Part shown: positions 11,401-20,362 of the stretch, in pieces | Layout of the letters: each line of letters opens with the position of its first letter | How positions within the stretch are numbered: position 1 is the first letter of the stretch | Assembly (NCBI GenBank): GCA_002270565.1 | Contig: NQMI01000002.1 | Location: 310,001-374,000 of the forward strand | DNA: 64,000 bases | DNA from: Stenocarpella maydis | Lineage: Eukaryota; Ascomycota; Sordariomycetes; Diaporthales; Diaporthaceae | Reading direction: 5' to 3' | Translations under genes and position numbers: made by a program | Notes under the pieces: generated by a model | Seen by the model: only the letters and a program-made list of their open reading frames with translations | The model's database searches: none | What the model was told of the DNA's origin: nothing

Positions 11401-12275
11401 ATGATAACAGGCCATGACCAAGCTGTCCGCTCTGGTTAATAGTGTATGCCCTGCATCCCGCTTCCGAGGTTGAGACTCGTGCAGTTAATACGTGTATAAT
11501 AACATTGTTGCAAACACTCTCTTGTAAGAACACACGAACCTTAATGATAATATGGGACCCAGCAAACTATAAATTACAGGCGCTAGATTTCGCCGGGACC
11601 TGACTACTATACACCCGTCCGGATCTGCACGGTCGCATGCCAGGAGGCCAGCTAAGCACGCAGAAGACAAGGTCAAGGCCACTTGGCATCACGTCGATCA
11701 TTCTCAGCCTCCTCGCAGGCAAGCGACCGAGGCCGTCACAGGCATGGAGGGCTCATTGGTTTTCAGCGCAGAAAGATGATCAACTTTTCTCAACTCGACC
11801 TTTTTTGTGTTGTTCTGCAGCCTGTGCAGAGCTTTCACATCCTGCTGTTGGTTTCTCCATCTGTCAAGTTTGGGCTTGCACGAGGGGGTGCTAGGCTGCA
11901 TGTCTAATGCAGCCCAAGACGCCCAGTGCTGCCCAGGCATATGAGGAAGAGGGGCCTCCGCAACGGTGGAGCATCGCTTTATTGAGCCTTCCGACCCTCT
12001 TGGACAGCCAAATACGGACAGTCCATGGAGAGATAATGGCCCGGTGTTGGTTGGTTTGTTGCCGCGGAAAACCAAGACAAGTGGATTGCGAGAGTCCAGG
12101 CCATGGAAATACTCCAGATATTATATGTACAGACCTGGCAGAAAATTCTACAGCTAAGTGAAACGAATAGCTGGTTATGTTGTTCACCAACCCTTAGAAC
12201 GCCATGCTATGTCTGTTCTGGCCGAGCAGAGCTCCGACTCAACGAGGGCAAAATCGACCAATCTCCTTCGCGGGC
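8420..12275. other. Gene-poor 3.9 kb upstream of the KH gene
   Basis: Next to the KH start the minus strand is strongly pyrimidine-rich (about 8500-9480), like a long promoter/leader, with a (GCT)n-type imperfect trinucleotide repeat at about 8985-9032. From 9500 to 12275 no open frame resembles a protein family; the longest (9824-10462, + strand) is rich in Cys, His and Pro with no recognisable domain. The right end is the 3' flank of the Laa2-like gene. I see no RNA gene here. Confidence 0.4.
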
Positions 12276-14222
12276 TCACCGAGAACGCAATTTCTCCTCA
12301 TTACCCAGCCAGAAGTTCCGACAGGCCCTGTGGCCCCAATGCTCAACCCACCACTCCCCAAAGCTATCTTCGACCTCAAAGTCTACACCCTTGACTCGTT
12401 CATCCCGCTTAAGCCCGCATATGACACAAGCCTTGGGCGCCGTGGGCACCAGCTTCGCAGTGGTGACGGCCATGTGATCATTGATCTCGGGCACCTTGAG
12501 CGGCTCCATCTTCACAGGTTGCTTTTGCATACCGATGTTGGCCTGGGCTACCGCGCTCTTGAGCTTCCCCACATAATCGCGCCATAATTCGATTACATCT
12601 GCGGCTTCGCGGTTCTCCCGAGCGGATTGGGCCTTGTCTACGCCGGCCAGCTTCATACCACCCTTGGACCCAGCTGCGGAGATGGACATGCCTTGTGCGA
12701 GGAATTTATCACGATTCCACCGCAGTTTCCGTCCAGCAAGGATGCGAGCCGCAACAGTGGCAAGGACAATATAGCCCCTAAGGAAGGCCAGAGTCGCGGG
12801 GTCGGCATAAATACGCGTCTTGACATCTGCGGGTTGGTTGGATGTAGGCTTGTAGAGCTTGGTTTCCGCCTCCCCGAGCAGCTCCGGAAAAATGGACAGG
12901 ATGATGGACGGAGGGGGGATGTTTGTGGGGGGTGGGACGATGGTTTCTGGGCCCGAGGACTTGCCTGGAGCAGCCTTCGGGGCGGATGGCCTACGGGTCA
13001 CCTTGGACGGCTCGACTGCGTCCCAATCCCAGCTCGAGGACTCAGCTGACGGCCTACCAGCTCCCGGTTTGACACTAGAACCGGCAGGTGGGAGGTCGGC
13101 GAAAGAATCCCAGTCCTCCTTTTCGGTGGCAGATTCGCCGTCCGGCCAAACAGTCAAGGGATCCGGTGAGGCATTCGCATCGTCCTTCAACCGTTGTGGG
13201 AATGAGCCAGATACTGGGGTAGTGACCGACAGGCCTGGGAAAGGATTCCGGTCTGAGAAGGCCGGGGATTTTGGTGGTTGTGGGTAAAGATATGACGCCG
13301 AGTGAGGTTGACCACCGATGCTTGCCGTGGTCAAAAGCTGCGATGGCGGCTCCTTGCGACTCTGCGCATGCTCAGGAGCTGGTACAAGAGCCGGCGCTGG
13401 CTGTATAACGGGAGGACCGAAGTCCAGAGACATCAGGTCTGCTATTGCGGTTTGGGCAGCGGTCGTTGATCCGACCGCCATCCCGCTCTCCCCAGTCTCA
13501 AAATCACCAAAGTCGTCGTCGTCGTCGTCGTCGTCGTCTTCACCTGGTGCTTCCCCATCAAAGTCGTCTGCGTCAAAAAGAACGTCAGGGTCGTTGCTCC
13601 TGGGCCTCGCCTTATCTACGGGCGGCTTCGAAACCGAATGTGCTGCTTGACGTGCTCCTTGGGACGTTGACCACAGGCTCGACGAACTCGTAGCCGTCGC
13701 TCCCATGGACGGTCGGGTCTGCGGCGGCCCATACCTGAGGTTTTCTTTCCCATTCACTGCGGGTTCCCATTTGTTTGCCACGATATCCAAAGTGTTTACC
13801 CGCGCGATTCGGGTCCTCATCGGCGGGGGGTTGGAGGCAAGGGCATGTCCAGGAGCCGTGCTAACGGGCGGAGTGCTGACGGGTACCGACATGGGTGGCT
13901 TCGATGCCGTCGCAGAGGGTGGGGCCTCCTCAAAGTCACCCCATCCATCATCGTCGTCGGCGGTCTCACTTGGCTTTGGTTGTTGCGGGAGCATCGGAGC
14001 CGGGCTGGATATCGCGAAGCCTGCCCATCCGGGGGTAGCGCTCGGACGATTCTGTACCGTCGGCCATGGCTGCGGCGGCGGCGGCTGGAAGGACAGAGAC
14101 TGCGCCGCGGGGCTCGACAAGAAAGCGAAAGGGTCGGGACTGGAGACGTTCGGCTTCTGGGCGGGCTGCTGGGGAGGCGGGGAGTTGAAGGAGCCAAACT
14201 CAGCAAAGAGGTCAGCAGACAT
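12276..14222 (-). CDS. Aftiphilin/Laa2-like clathrin-adaptor accessory protein (648 aa)
   Basis: Single-exon gene. The N-terminus begins MSADLFAEFGSF, and acidic-phenylalanine motifs recur: WGDFE (94-98), FGDFE (238-242) after nine consecutive Asp, and DSFADL further on. Such motifs bind the AP-1/GGA ear domains; this pattern is known from aftiphilin and yeast Laa2. The C-terminal third is folded-looking: an IILSIFPELL segment, a helical region (ATLAFLRGYIVLATVAARIL) and a terminal CVIC...HWGHRAC arrangement (Cys599, Cys602, His628, His631, Cys634) that could bind zinc. Role is therefore inferred as Golgi/endosome vesicle traffic. Met at 14237 is an alternative start five residues upstream; 14222 better matches the conserved-looking MSADLF. 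Protein is certain, function moderate. Confidence 0.75.
   Translation of the reverse strand: MSADLFAEFGSFNSPPPQQPAQKPNVSSPDPFAFLSSPAAQSLSFQPPPPQPWPTVQNRPSATPGWAGFAISSPAPMLPQQPKPSETADDDDGWGDFEEAPPSATASKPPMSVPVSTPPVSTAPGHALASNPPPMRTRIARVNTLDIVANKWEPAVNGKENLRYGPPQTRPSMGATATSSSSLWSTSQGARQAAHSVSKPPVDKARPRSNDPDVLFDADDFDGEAPGEDDDDDDDDDFGDFETGESGMAVGSTTAAQTAIADLMSLDFGPPVIQPAPALVPAPEHAQSRKEPPSQLLTTASIGGQPHSASYLYPQPPKSPAFSDRNPFPGLSVTTPVSGSFPQRLKDDANASPDPLTVWPDGESATEKEDWDSFADLPPAGSSVKPGAGRPSAESSSWDWDAVEPSKVTRRPSAPKAAPGKSSGPETIVPPPTNIPPPSIILSIFPELLGEAETKLYKPTSNQPADVKTRIYADPATLAFLRGYIVLATVAARILAGRKLRWNRDKFLAQGMSISAAGSKGGMKLAGVDKAQSARENREAADVIELWRDYVGKLKSAVAQANIGMQKQPVKMEPLKVPEINDHMAVTTAKLVPTAPKACVICGLKRDERVKGVDFEVEDSFGEWWVEHWGHRACRNFWLGNEEKLRSR
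13512..13538 (-). repeat. (GAC)9 trinucleotide repeat encoding Asp9
   Basis: Nine perfect GTC units on the + strand encode nine aspartates on the minus strand, just before FGDFE in the Laa2-like protein. Perfect codon repetition makes this tract likely to vary in length between strains. Confidence 0.95.
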
Positions 14223-14996
14223 GGTCGTAGGTCGCACTCTGCAGAGTAGGGGTCCGCGGAGGCATGAGGTTTAAGGGTGCAAGCCTCGGCGACAAAGGTG
14301 ATGATGGGTGTGGATGGAGTTGCACCAAGGGAGAGATCTGGGCCGGAGAGGAGAAAGCCACGCGGGTCAGGGGAGGACAGAGGCAAGTTGCCACAGAAGA
14401 GTCATATCCCCCCTGACGGTGGACGAGCGGCGATTTATTATGCGGGTTAGAGGAGGATGCGGGAGGCGAGCGAAGGAGTGGCCGCGGGTGTTGGACGCAG
14501 GAACGCTGGCGTGCAGGCGGAGCAGTTCGTGAAGAAGGCAGCCCAGGAGTCGACCGAGTTGACGGGCCGGGGTCAGCGCATCAATGTGAGAGCATCGCTG
14601 CAGTGGTGGCCCTTGATTGGCCATGGTGCGCCCGCTCCACCACACCAGATGCTGGCCCCTGCGGCCGGTGCCAGGCCATTCGTCCCACTCTCCACTCTCT
14701 GCGGCCGGGTGGGCGTCGATCTGCAAGGCCGCATCGCTGTCGACGCCATGCGTCGCTTGGTCACTGGAGAATTCTCGTCACCAGGAAAATCCACCCCTTG
14801 GAACCGACTCTGTACTAGCAATAATGCTGCATGCTGCAAGACGGCACGACCTTTGACGAGATAGACAGCTGAGAGGGTCTGATTCCTCCTTCATAAGTTG
14901 CCATTTCCGTCCAAAAGGGCATCCCACCACATGTGCAGGCCATCTTCTCATCTCGCCCCCCTCGTGCCGCCTGACTTCGCGAACATCGTCATCGCC
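14223..14996. other. Divergent promoter, Laa2-like / TBC Rab-GAP
   Basis: Head-to-head spacing of 774 bp. No additional gene is visible. The two genes, both predicted to work in endosomal membrane traffic, could share control elements, but no specific binding site is recognised. Confidence 0.45.
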
Positions 14997-17612
14997 ATGA
15001 GACCCCTGGATGAGTCCGCGTACGTCCTGCGCAGGCCGTGGCCGGCCCAACCCGCAACCACAAAAACCCGGCGCTAATGACCGCCTCTTTAGGACGCGGT
15101 GGGACGAGACCCTGAAGCAGAGCTCCAGCTTCCCAGACTTGCAGCGGGCTGTCAAGTTCAACGGACCCGGTAGCCCATGCGTGTCTGGCTGTCGATCCGT
15201 CTGCTGGAAGGTGAGCCTGAAACCGTGCACATATGCTGGTGTTGAGATCCTGTGACACTGACAGCTGCCCAGACATTTCTGCTCTTCAAAGACGTTGACG
15301 CGTCCAACTGGTCACACGTCCTGCTTGAGAACAGGAACTCATACAGCACTCTCCGGGAACACCATCTCAAGTACATCAAGCATCCGGAGCTTCTGAACCA
15401 GCTTCCTCTGGATCCCCTTGCCGATGACCCCGACGTAGGAACCATCACCACCCCCCCTCATTCTTATTCTCTCGCCATTCCGCGGTCCTGTCTAACTTTG
15501 AGCCACAGTCACCTTGGAATGCCGTCCGGGATGACGAGGCCATCCGTGCCGAGATACTGCAAGATGTCCAGCGCTTACCAGACGAGCCCTTCTACCACCA
15601 GGAGAGCACACAAATGCTCATTTTGGACATCCTGTTCATATGGGTCAAGCTCAACACCGACCTGGGCGGCTACCGTCAGGGTATGCACGAGCTCCTGGCC
15701 CCGCTCCTCTACGTTGTGGACAAGGATGCAGTCGACCGTAAGAATATCGACGACACGATAGCAGACCCCAACATGATCGAGATGTTGGACTCTTACTTCA
15801 TCGAGCACGACACATTCGCTCTCTTCTCCAGGCTCATGGACCACACCAAGCCCTTCTATGAGGTTAGCGTGGACGCTGGCAGCCCCCTGTCGGGTGAGCA
15901 GAGTGCGATTGTCGAAAAGAGCAAGATGATCCACGAAGTCGCGCTCATGACAATCGATCCTGAGCTTGCCAAGCATCTACAAAACATCGAGGTCTTGCCT
16001 CAAATATTCCTAATGTGAGTTTACCACCTTTCTGTCCCTGAGCTCCAACACTGACCCTCTCGTCACCCAGTCGATGGATCCGGCTGCTATTCGGAAGAGA
16101 GTTCCCGTTTGAGCAGCAACTGGTGCTCTGGGACACCATATTTGCCTTTGATCCAACTCTAGATCTCATAGACCTAGTATGCGTCGCCATGCTCTTGAGA
16201 ATACGATGGACTTGTAAGCTATCATCCATGCAGGGTCCAAGGTTGAATACTGAACTACAGCAGTGCTCGAGGCCGACTACACGAGTGCGCTTCAGTTATT
16301 GCTCAAGTACCCCGCTCCTGAACCGCCACATGGCCCGCACACATTTGTGGACGATGCCCTATACCTGAAGGATCACTACCATGCCGCAGGAGGCTCCTCG
16401 ATCATCATGAAGTACACGGGCAAGACACCAGCGCCGATTCCCGAGCAGGACCCCTCAACGCCCGAGGCCCGTTTCCAGGGCCTGTCGCTGAGAGACCGCG
16501 CCCGTGGGGCACGATCCCCTCTCAGATCACCAGCTCGATTTATCCAGCAGCGAGGCGTGGAGGCCCTGTTTCAAGGTGCCGCCAAGAACGTTATCGAACG
16601 TGGCGAGAAGCTGGGCATTAATCAGGCCGTGCGCGACGCCATGGGAGAGATACGAAAGAACATGCAGGACTTCCAGGAAGCGAGGAATAAACCATCAGAC
16701 CCCAGCCGCTCCGGTTCAAATACACCAAGGCTTGCTGTCTTCTCCAACGGCACCTTGGCGTCTCCGGTCGAAGAGTTGGAACGGACAATGGCGGAGCTAG
16801 AGCAGAGGAATAAACAGCTTGCCCTCTTCCTGGATGAAGCCATCACAGGGCTCAAGGAAGTTTCGGCCTCAAAACTCGAAGGCGACAAGGAGAAGGCCCT
16901 AGAAGGTATCGAACTGGCTGCCGCCAAGGCACAGCTCGTCAAGGTCTACCTGGAGAACCCGTCCCTCGAACTCCCGACAGAGGAGCCGCGCGAGGTCGAC
17001 AGGATACCACCGCAAATAGTAGTCGAGGAGGACGCCCTGCCCGCCCACGCAGTAGCCGAGACAAGCCCACAACAAAGGAAACACAACGACGCGGCGTCGC
17101 CGAGCCTAATGGTGCCCGCGGACGAGATGATGGTCGACCCAGAGGCACCAGGCACGCCCAAGATGGAGGCCGCGACGATGGAAGGCGTGGAGCACTCATC
17201 CCCGCTCTCACCGACCCAGCCGGCGCCGGCGCCGGCCCTCCGACCAACCGCCGTCCCGACGCGCTCGACCATGGCACAGTCCTCCTTCACGCTGATGCTC
17301 GAGCCGGACCAGAGCCCCTCCGCGTCCTCGGCCTACGCGCCCTCCTCGTCGTCGTCCCTGCCGTCGACCGCCGGCGCCACGCCAACCCAGAGCCAGCAGC
17401 ACAGCTACCACCGCAAGAGCCCGCGCGACAGCGTCAGCCGCGACCGCAACGCCTTCCTCTTTGGCGAGGTCACCGACCCGTCGGCCGCCGCGGCCGCCAC
17501 CAAGGCCTTCACTTCGGAGGACATCTTCGGCCTGGAGCCGCTGCGCAGGCGGCCCAGCAAAGCGAGGGGCAAGTATGAGGATCTATTTGGGGGCACGTTA
17601 TCCGATGGCTAG
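14997..17612 (+). CDS. TBC domain Rab GTPase-activating protein, TBC1D5-like (767 aa)
   Basis: Six exons: 14997-15019, 15093-15210, 15273-15434, 15509-16014, 16071-16213 and 16261-17612; introns 73, 62, 74, 56 and 47 nt, all GT-AG with matching phases. TBC proteins accelerate GTP hydrolysis on Rab GTPases through a dual finger. Both fingers are present: the arginine finger in ILQDVQR (Arg123) and the glutamine finger in GYRQGM (Gln158). The TBC domain covers about residues 30-290. A helical segment follows (FIQQRGVEALFQGAAKNVIER), then a coiled coil (ELERTMAELEQRNKQLALFL), a Pro/Ser-rich region, and a conserved-looking C-terminus EDIFGLEPLRRRPS...KYEDLFGG. TBC1D5 acts on Rab7 with retromer; the substrate here is inferred. 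The first coding exon is only 23 nt. Confidence 0.92.
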
Positions 17613-18283
17613 AGATGAATTCGTTGGGGGCCAATCGATGTGTTGACTCGTTTTCTCTGCTTTTTGGTTCTTTGTCTTCGCGTCCCTCCTGGTCTTTTTT
17701 TCTCCCCCCCCCCCTTCTTCTCTTGAGCGAGACGGGCGGTGTGATCAGCAGTTGGTAGGTGTATTTCTTCTTGCTTGCGAAGAGGATTTGGGGGAGCTCA
17801 AGAGGTTGGGACTTGTGCACAATATTCCCCTCGGGCTGTGGGCGTATTTTTGCTTGCGTCGCGTCACGGCAGCCGGCTTTGTTTACTTTACCAGCCCACA
17901 TACTTGCTTCAGTAGAGTTATAGTGTTGATATGAATAGATGCACTCAAGAAGATCGCTATCAAAACAGTCTCGATCTGGGGGAAAGTCTAGCGTGCTGTT
18001 CCGGCCGTGAGTGTGGCAGTGGGTCAGGAGTAACGAAACCGGAAAATACAAAAAGAATAATGCCCCGTGAACAAGCAAACCCATCCTGTGCCATCCCAGA
18101 TAACCCCGTCCCCATAATGCGTGTAGCTGACAGTAAAATGATGTATAAGCACAAGCTCCAACCCTTATCCCCTTGTATCAATCTGCTACAGCCAAGGCGA
18201 TCCATCTTCGTGTGCCGCGACAATGCACTTGTAGTAGAGGTGGCATTTCTCACTCAAGCCCCACATTCCCCCAGAGGACATGC
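17613..18283. other. Convergent intergenic region, TBC gene / F-box gene
   Basis: No coding signal. An 11-C run lies at 17704-17714 in the 3' flank of the TBC gene. The rest is probably the two 3' UTRs. Confidence 0.4.
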
Positions 18284-20362
18284 TCACATCACAACACAAG
18301 CCGCCGTCCTTGCCCTCCTCCTCCCTCCGCCCAGACCTCCAGCTCCAGCGCCGCCCTCCTCCTCGTCATGCGCCATCTGGGCCTCCCTCGCGCGCCTCCG
18401 CCTCCTCCGGCCGCCGGCACCGCCCACGCCGGCCTCCTCGTTGGCCTGCATATACTCGGCCCATTTGCGCTCGAGTCTGTTCGCGGCGGCCAAGTCCCCG
18501 CGCAGGACCCGCTTCGTTTGCTCGTCGATGGTCATCTGCCACCCGTAGAAGGCCTTGAGGGCGATGATCTCAGTCGGGTAGGTCTGGTGCCTCTCGCCAT
18601 TCCCGTTGAGCGGGCTCTTGATCTCCGCGTTGCGTGACAGCACCTCCCGCACCCCGGTCCACGTGACGTGCTGGCAGTCGTAGACGACCATGCTGAGGCC
18701 GATATGCGGTCGCTGTGTGCGGTCGGCCGTCCTTTTGGAGCGCCTGCGCACCATGGACGCCGCCTCAGCCAGGACTAAGTCGGAGACGCGGGTGTTATCG
18801 AGGTACGCCGACTGCAGACGCTTGCAATTGCGGATAACCGGTAACATGCCGGTGTCGCCCAGGTTCTCGCAGGAGCTGATGCAGAGGTGCTCAAGGTTTG
18901 CTGCGCATGGGGACTTGGCCAGATGCTCGGACAGTAGATGGTTAGTGACACCTCGGCAGTCCTCCAGATCCAAGTGCGTCAGTCGAGGCGTAGTGGCCAG
19001 TATTGGTTCGAGGGCCGCATCACTTAGGCTACTGCAGTGGGCAACTGACAGCCCCTCAAGATGTGGGACGTAGTGGCCCAGCGCCTGTACGCCGCGCGCG
19101 GTCAAGGCCTTGCAACGGCTCAGGTCGAGATGACGAAGCTTTCTAGGAGGCACGATTGGTCGGTCTGTCAAGATGTCGATCGGAGGGTTGGTCCCATGGA
19201 CCATGACTTGGAGGCTCACATCGTCAAGGTCGTTGCAGCCACTCAAAATGAGTCGCTCTAGTTTGTTCGTTCTGAAAATGGCCGATGCAACACTCGAGTC
19301 GTCAAACCCCTTGACCTCACCAGCTCGCAGGTCCTTGAGCTTGGGACAAGATTCCACCACTATCTTGATACCTTCCGCATCCATGTGCTTGCACCAGGAG
19401 ACGTTGAGAAGTTCCAGGGACGGGCAGGACTGAGCAATGAGCTTGCAAGTCGTGTTTGTCACTGCAGTGAGCCCAGTGAGGTTGAGATGAGCGAGCTTAT
19501 CGTTGCTCCTCACTAGGCTATGCAGCGTTGTTCGTTGCAGATTCCGGCAGCCTTCCAGTGTCGCGTTGATGAGGTTCCGGCAAGAATTGACAATGGTTTC
19601 TGCTCTCTTATAATGCTCCACCTGCACACAGCCTCGCAAGTTAAGGTCCTTGATGAAAGGCCCTGCGGCGGTAATAATCTTGGCCAGGGATTCGGCCGGT
19701 ATATCCTGGTAGAACTCGGAAGCATCGAAAGAAGTCCACAACTGACCATCGAGGCAGAGGTCATGGAATTCCCTGCTCACAGCCGAAGCCAGGACGAGGT
19801 CTCTAGGCTGCAGGAAGGCCAACACCTGAATCTTGATTTCACGGGGAAGATGTTGCCATATGTTGAAGACGGTTCGCTTCGGCCTCAGGTCCGCCGGTAG
19901 CGGGACAGTCAGGGTTGAGGAAGCAGCCATGTCGACATTCGGGACTTTCCGAACCGCGAGAGCATGCTCGGCGCCGCCAGGGTGGCAGTCATGACCAGGG
20001 GTGCCAGGAATAGACGTAGGGGCAGTCGAAAGCCCGCCGTGCGAAGATGCAGAGAAGTAGCCAGAGCTCGGCTGACCGAAAGGTGAGGGATTGGCGGCCA
20101 GGCTCACACAGGAGAAGCTCCCAGGGCCATGGTAAGGGCTGGTTGAGGCACGCGCGCGGCCAGGTCGAGCCAGGGAAGGTGACGAGGAAATGCGTTGGAG
20201 CCCTCTGAGCAGCCTTTCGCGGTTCCCTTTCTTCCTGGGAATGGGCTCGGGCTCGAGGATTGCAGGGGCATCCAAAATGGCCGGGTCGTTGGTGAATGCG
20301 TCGATTTCCTCGGCATCGATCGACATGATGGCCATGGCTGCGGCAGACAGTGACTCGGCCAT
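18284..20362 (-). CDS. F-box / leucine-rich-repeat protein with C-terminal CaaX box (692 aa)
   Basis: Single-exon gene. Residues 1-165 are Ser/Pro-rich. The F-box lies at about 166-212 (FNIWQHLPREIKIQVLAFL). Residues 235-560 hold many cysteine-containing LRRs (LNLRGC, LNVSWC, LILSGC, LDLSRC, LDLEDC, LCISSC), the FBXL/Grr1/Pof2 type that presents substrates to an SCF ubiquitin ligase. The last about 60 residues are Arg/Gly-rich, and the protein ends TAACVVM, a CaaX prenylation signal; I checked the codons TGT GTT GTG ATG TGA at 18298-18284. Human FBXL2 also ends in a CaaX box and is membrane-targeted by prenylation. Met10 and Met13 are alternative starts. Substrates are unknown. Confidence 0.93.
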   Translation of the reverse strand: MAESLSAAAMAIMSIDAEEIDAFTNDPAILDAPAILEPEPIPRKKGNRERLLRGLQRISSSPSLARPGRARASTSPYHGPGSFSCVSLAANPSPFGQPSSGYFSASSHGGLSTAPTSIPGTPGHDCHPGGAEHALAVRKVPNVDMAASSTLTVPLPADLRPKRTVFNIWQHLPREIKIQVLAFLQPRDLVLASAVSREFHDLCLDGQLWTSFDASEFYQDIPAESLAKIITAAGPFIKDLNLRGCVQVEHYKRAETIVNSCRNLINATLEGCRNLQRTTLHSLVRSNDKLAHLNLTGLTAVTNTTCKLIAQSCPSLELLNVSWCKHMDAEGIKIVVESCPKLKDLRAGEVKGFDDSSVASAIFRTNKLERLILSGCNDLDDVSLQVMVHGTNPPIDILTDRPIVPPRKLRHLDLSRCKALTARGVQALGHYVPHLEGLSVAHCSSLSDAALEPILATTPRLTHLDLEDCRGVTNHLLSEHLAKSPCAANLEHLCISSCENLGDTGMLPVIRNCKRLQSAYLDNTRVSDLVLAEAASMVRRRSKRTADRTQRPHIGLSMVVYDCQHVTWTGVREVLSRNAEIKSPLNGNGERHQTYPTEIIALKAFYGWQMTIDEQTKRVLRGDLAAANRLERKWAEYMQANEEAGVGGAGGRRRRRRAREAQMAHDEEEGGAGAGGLGGGRRRARTAACVVM

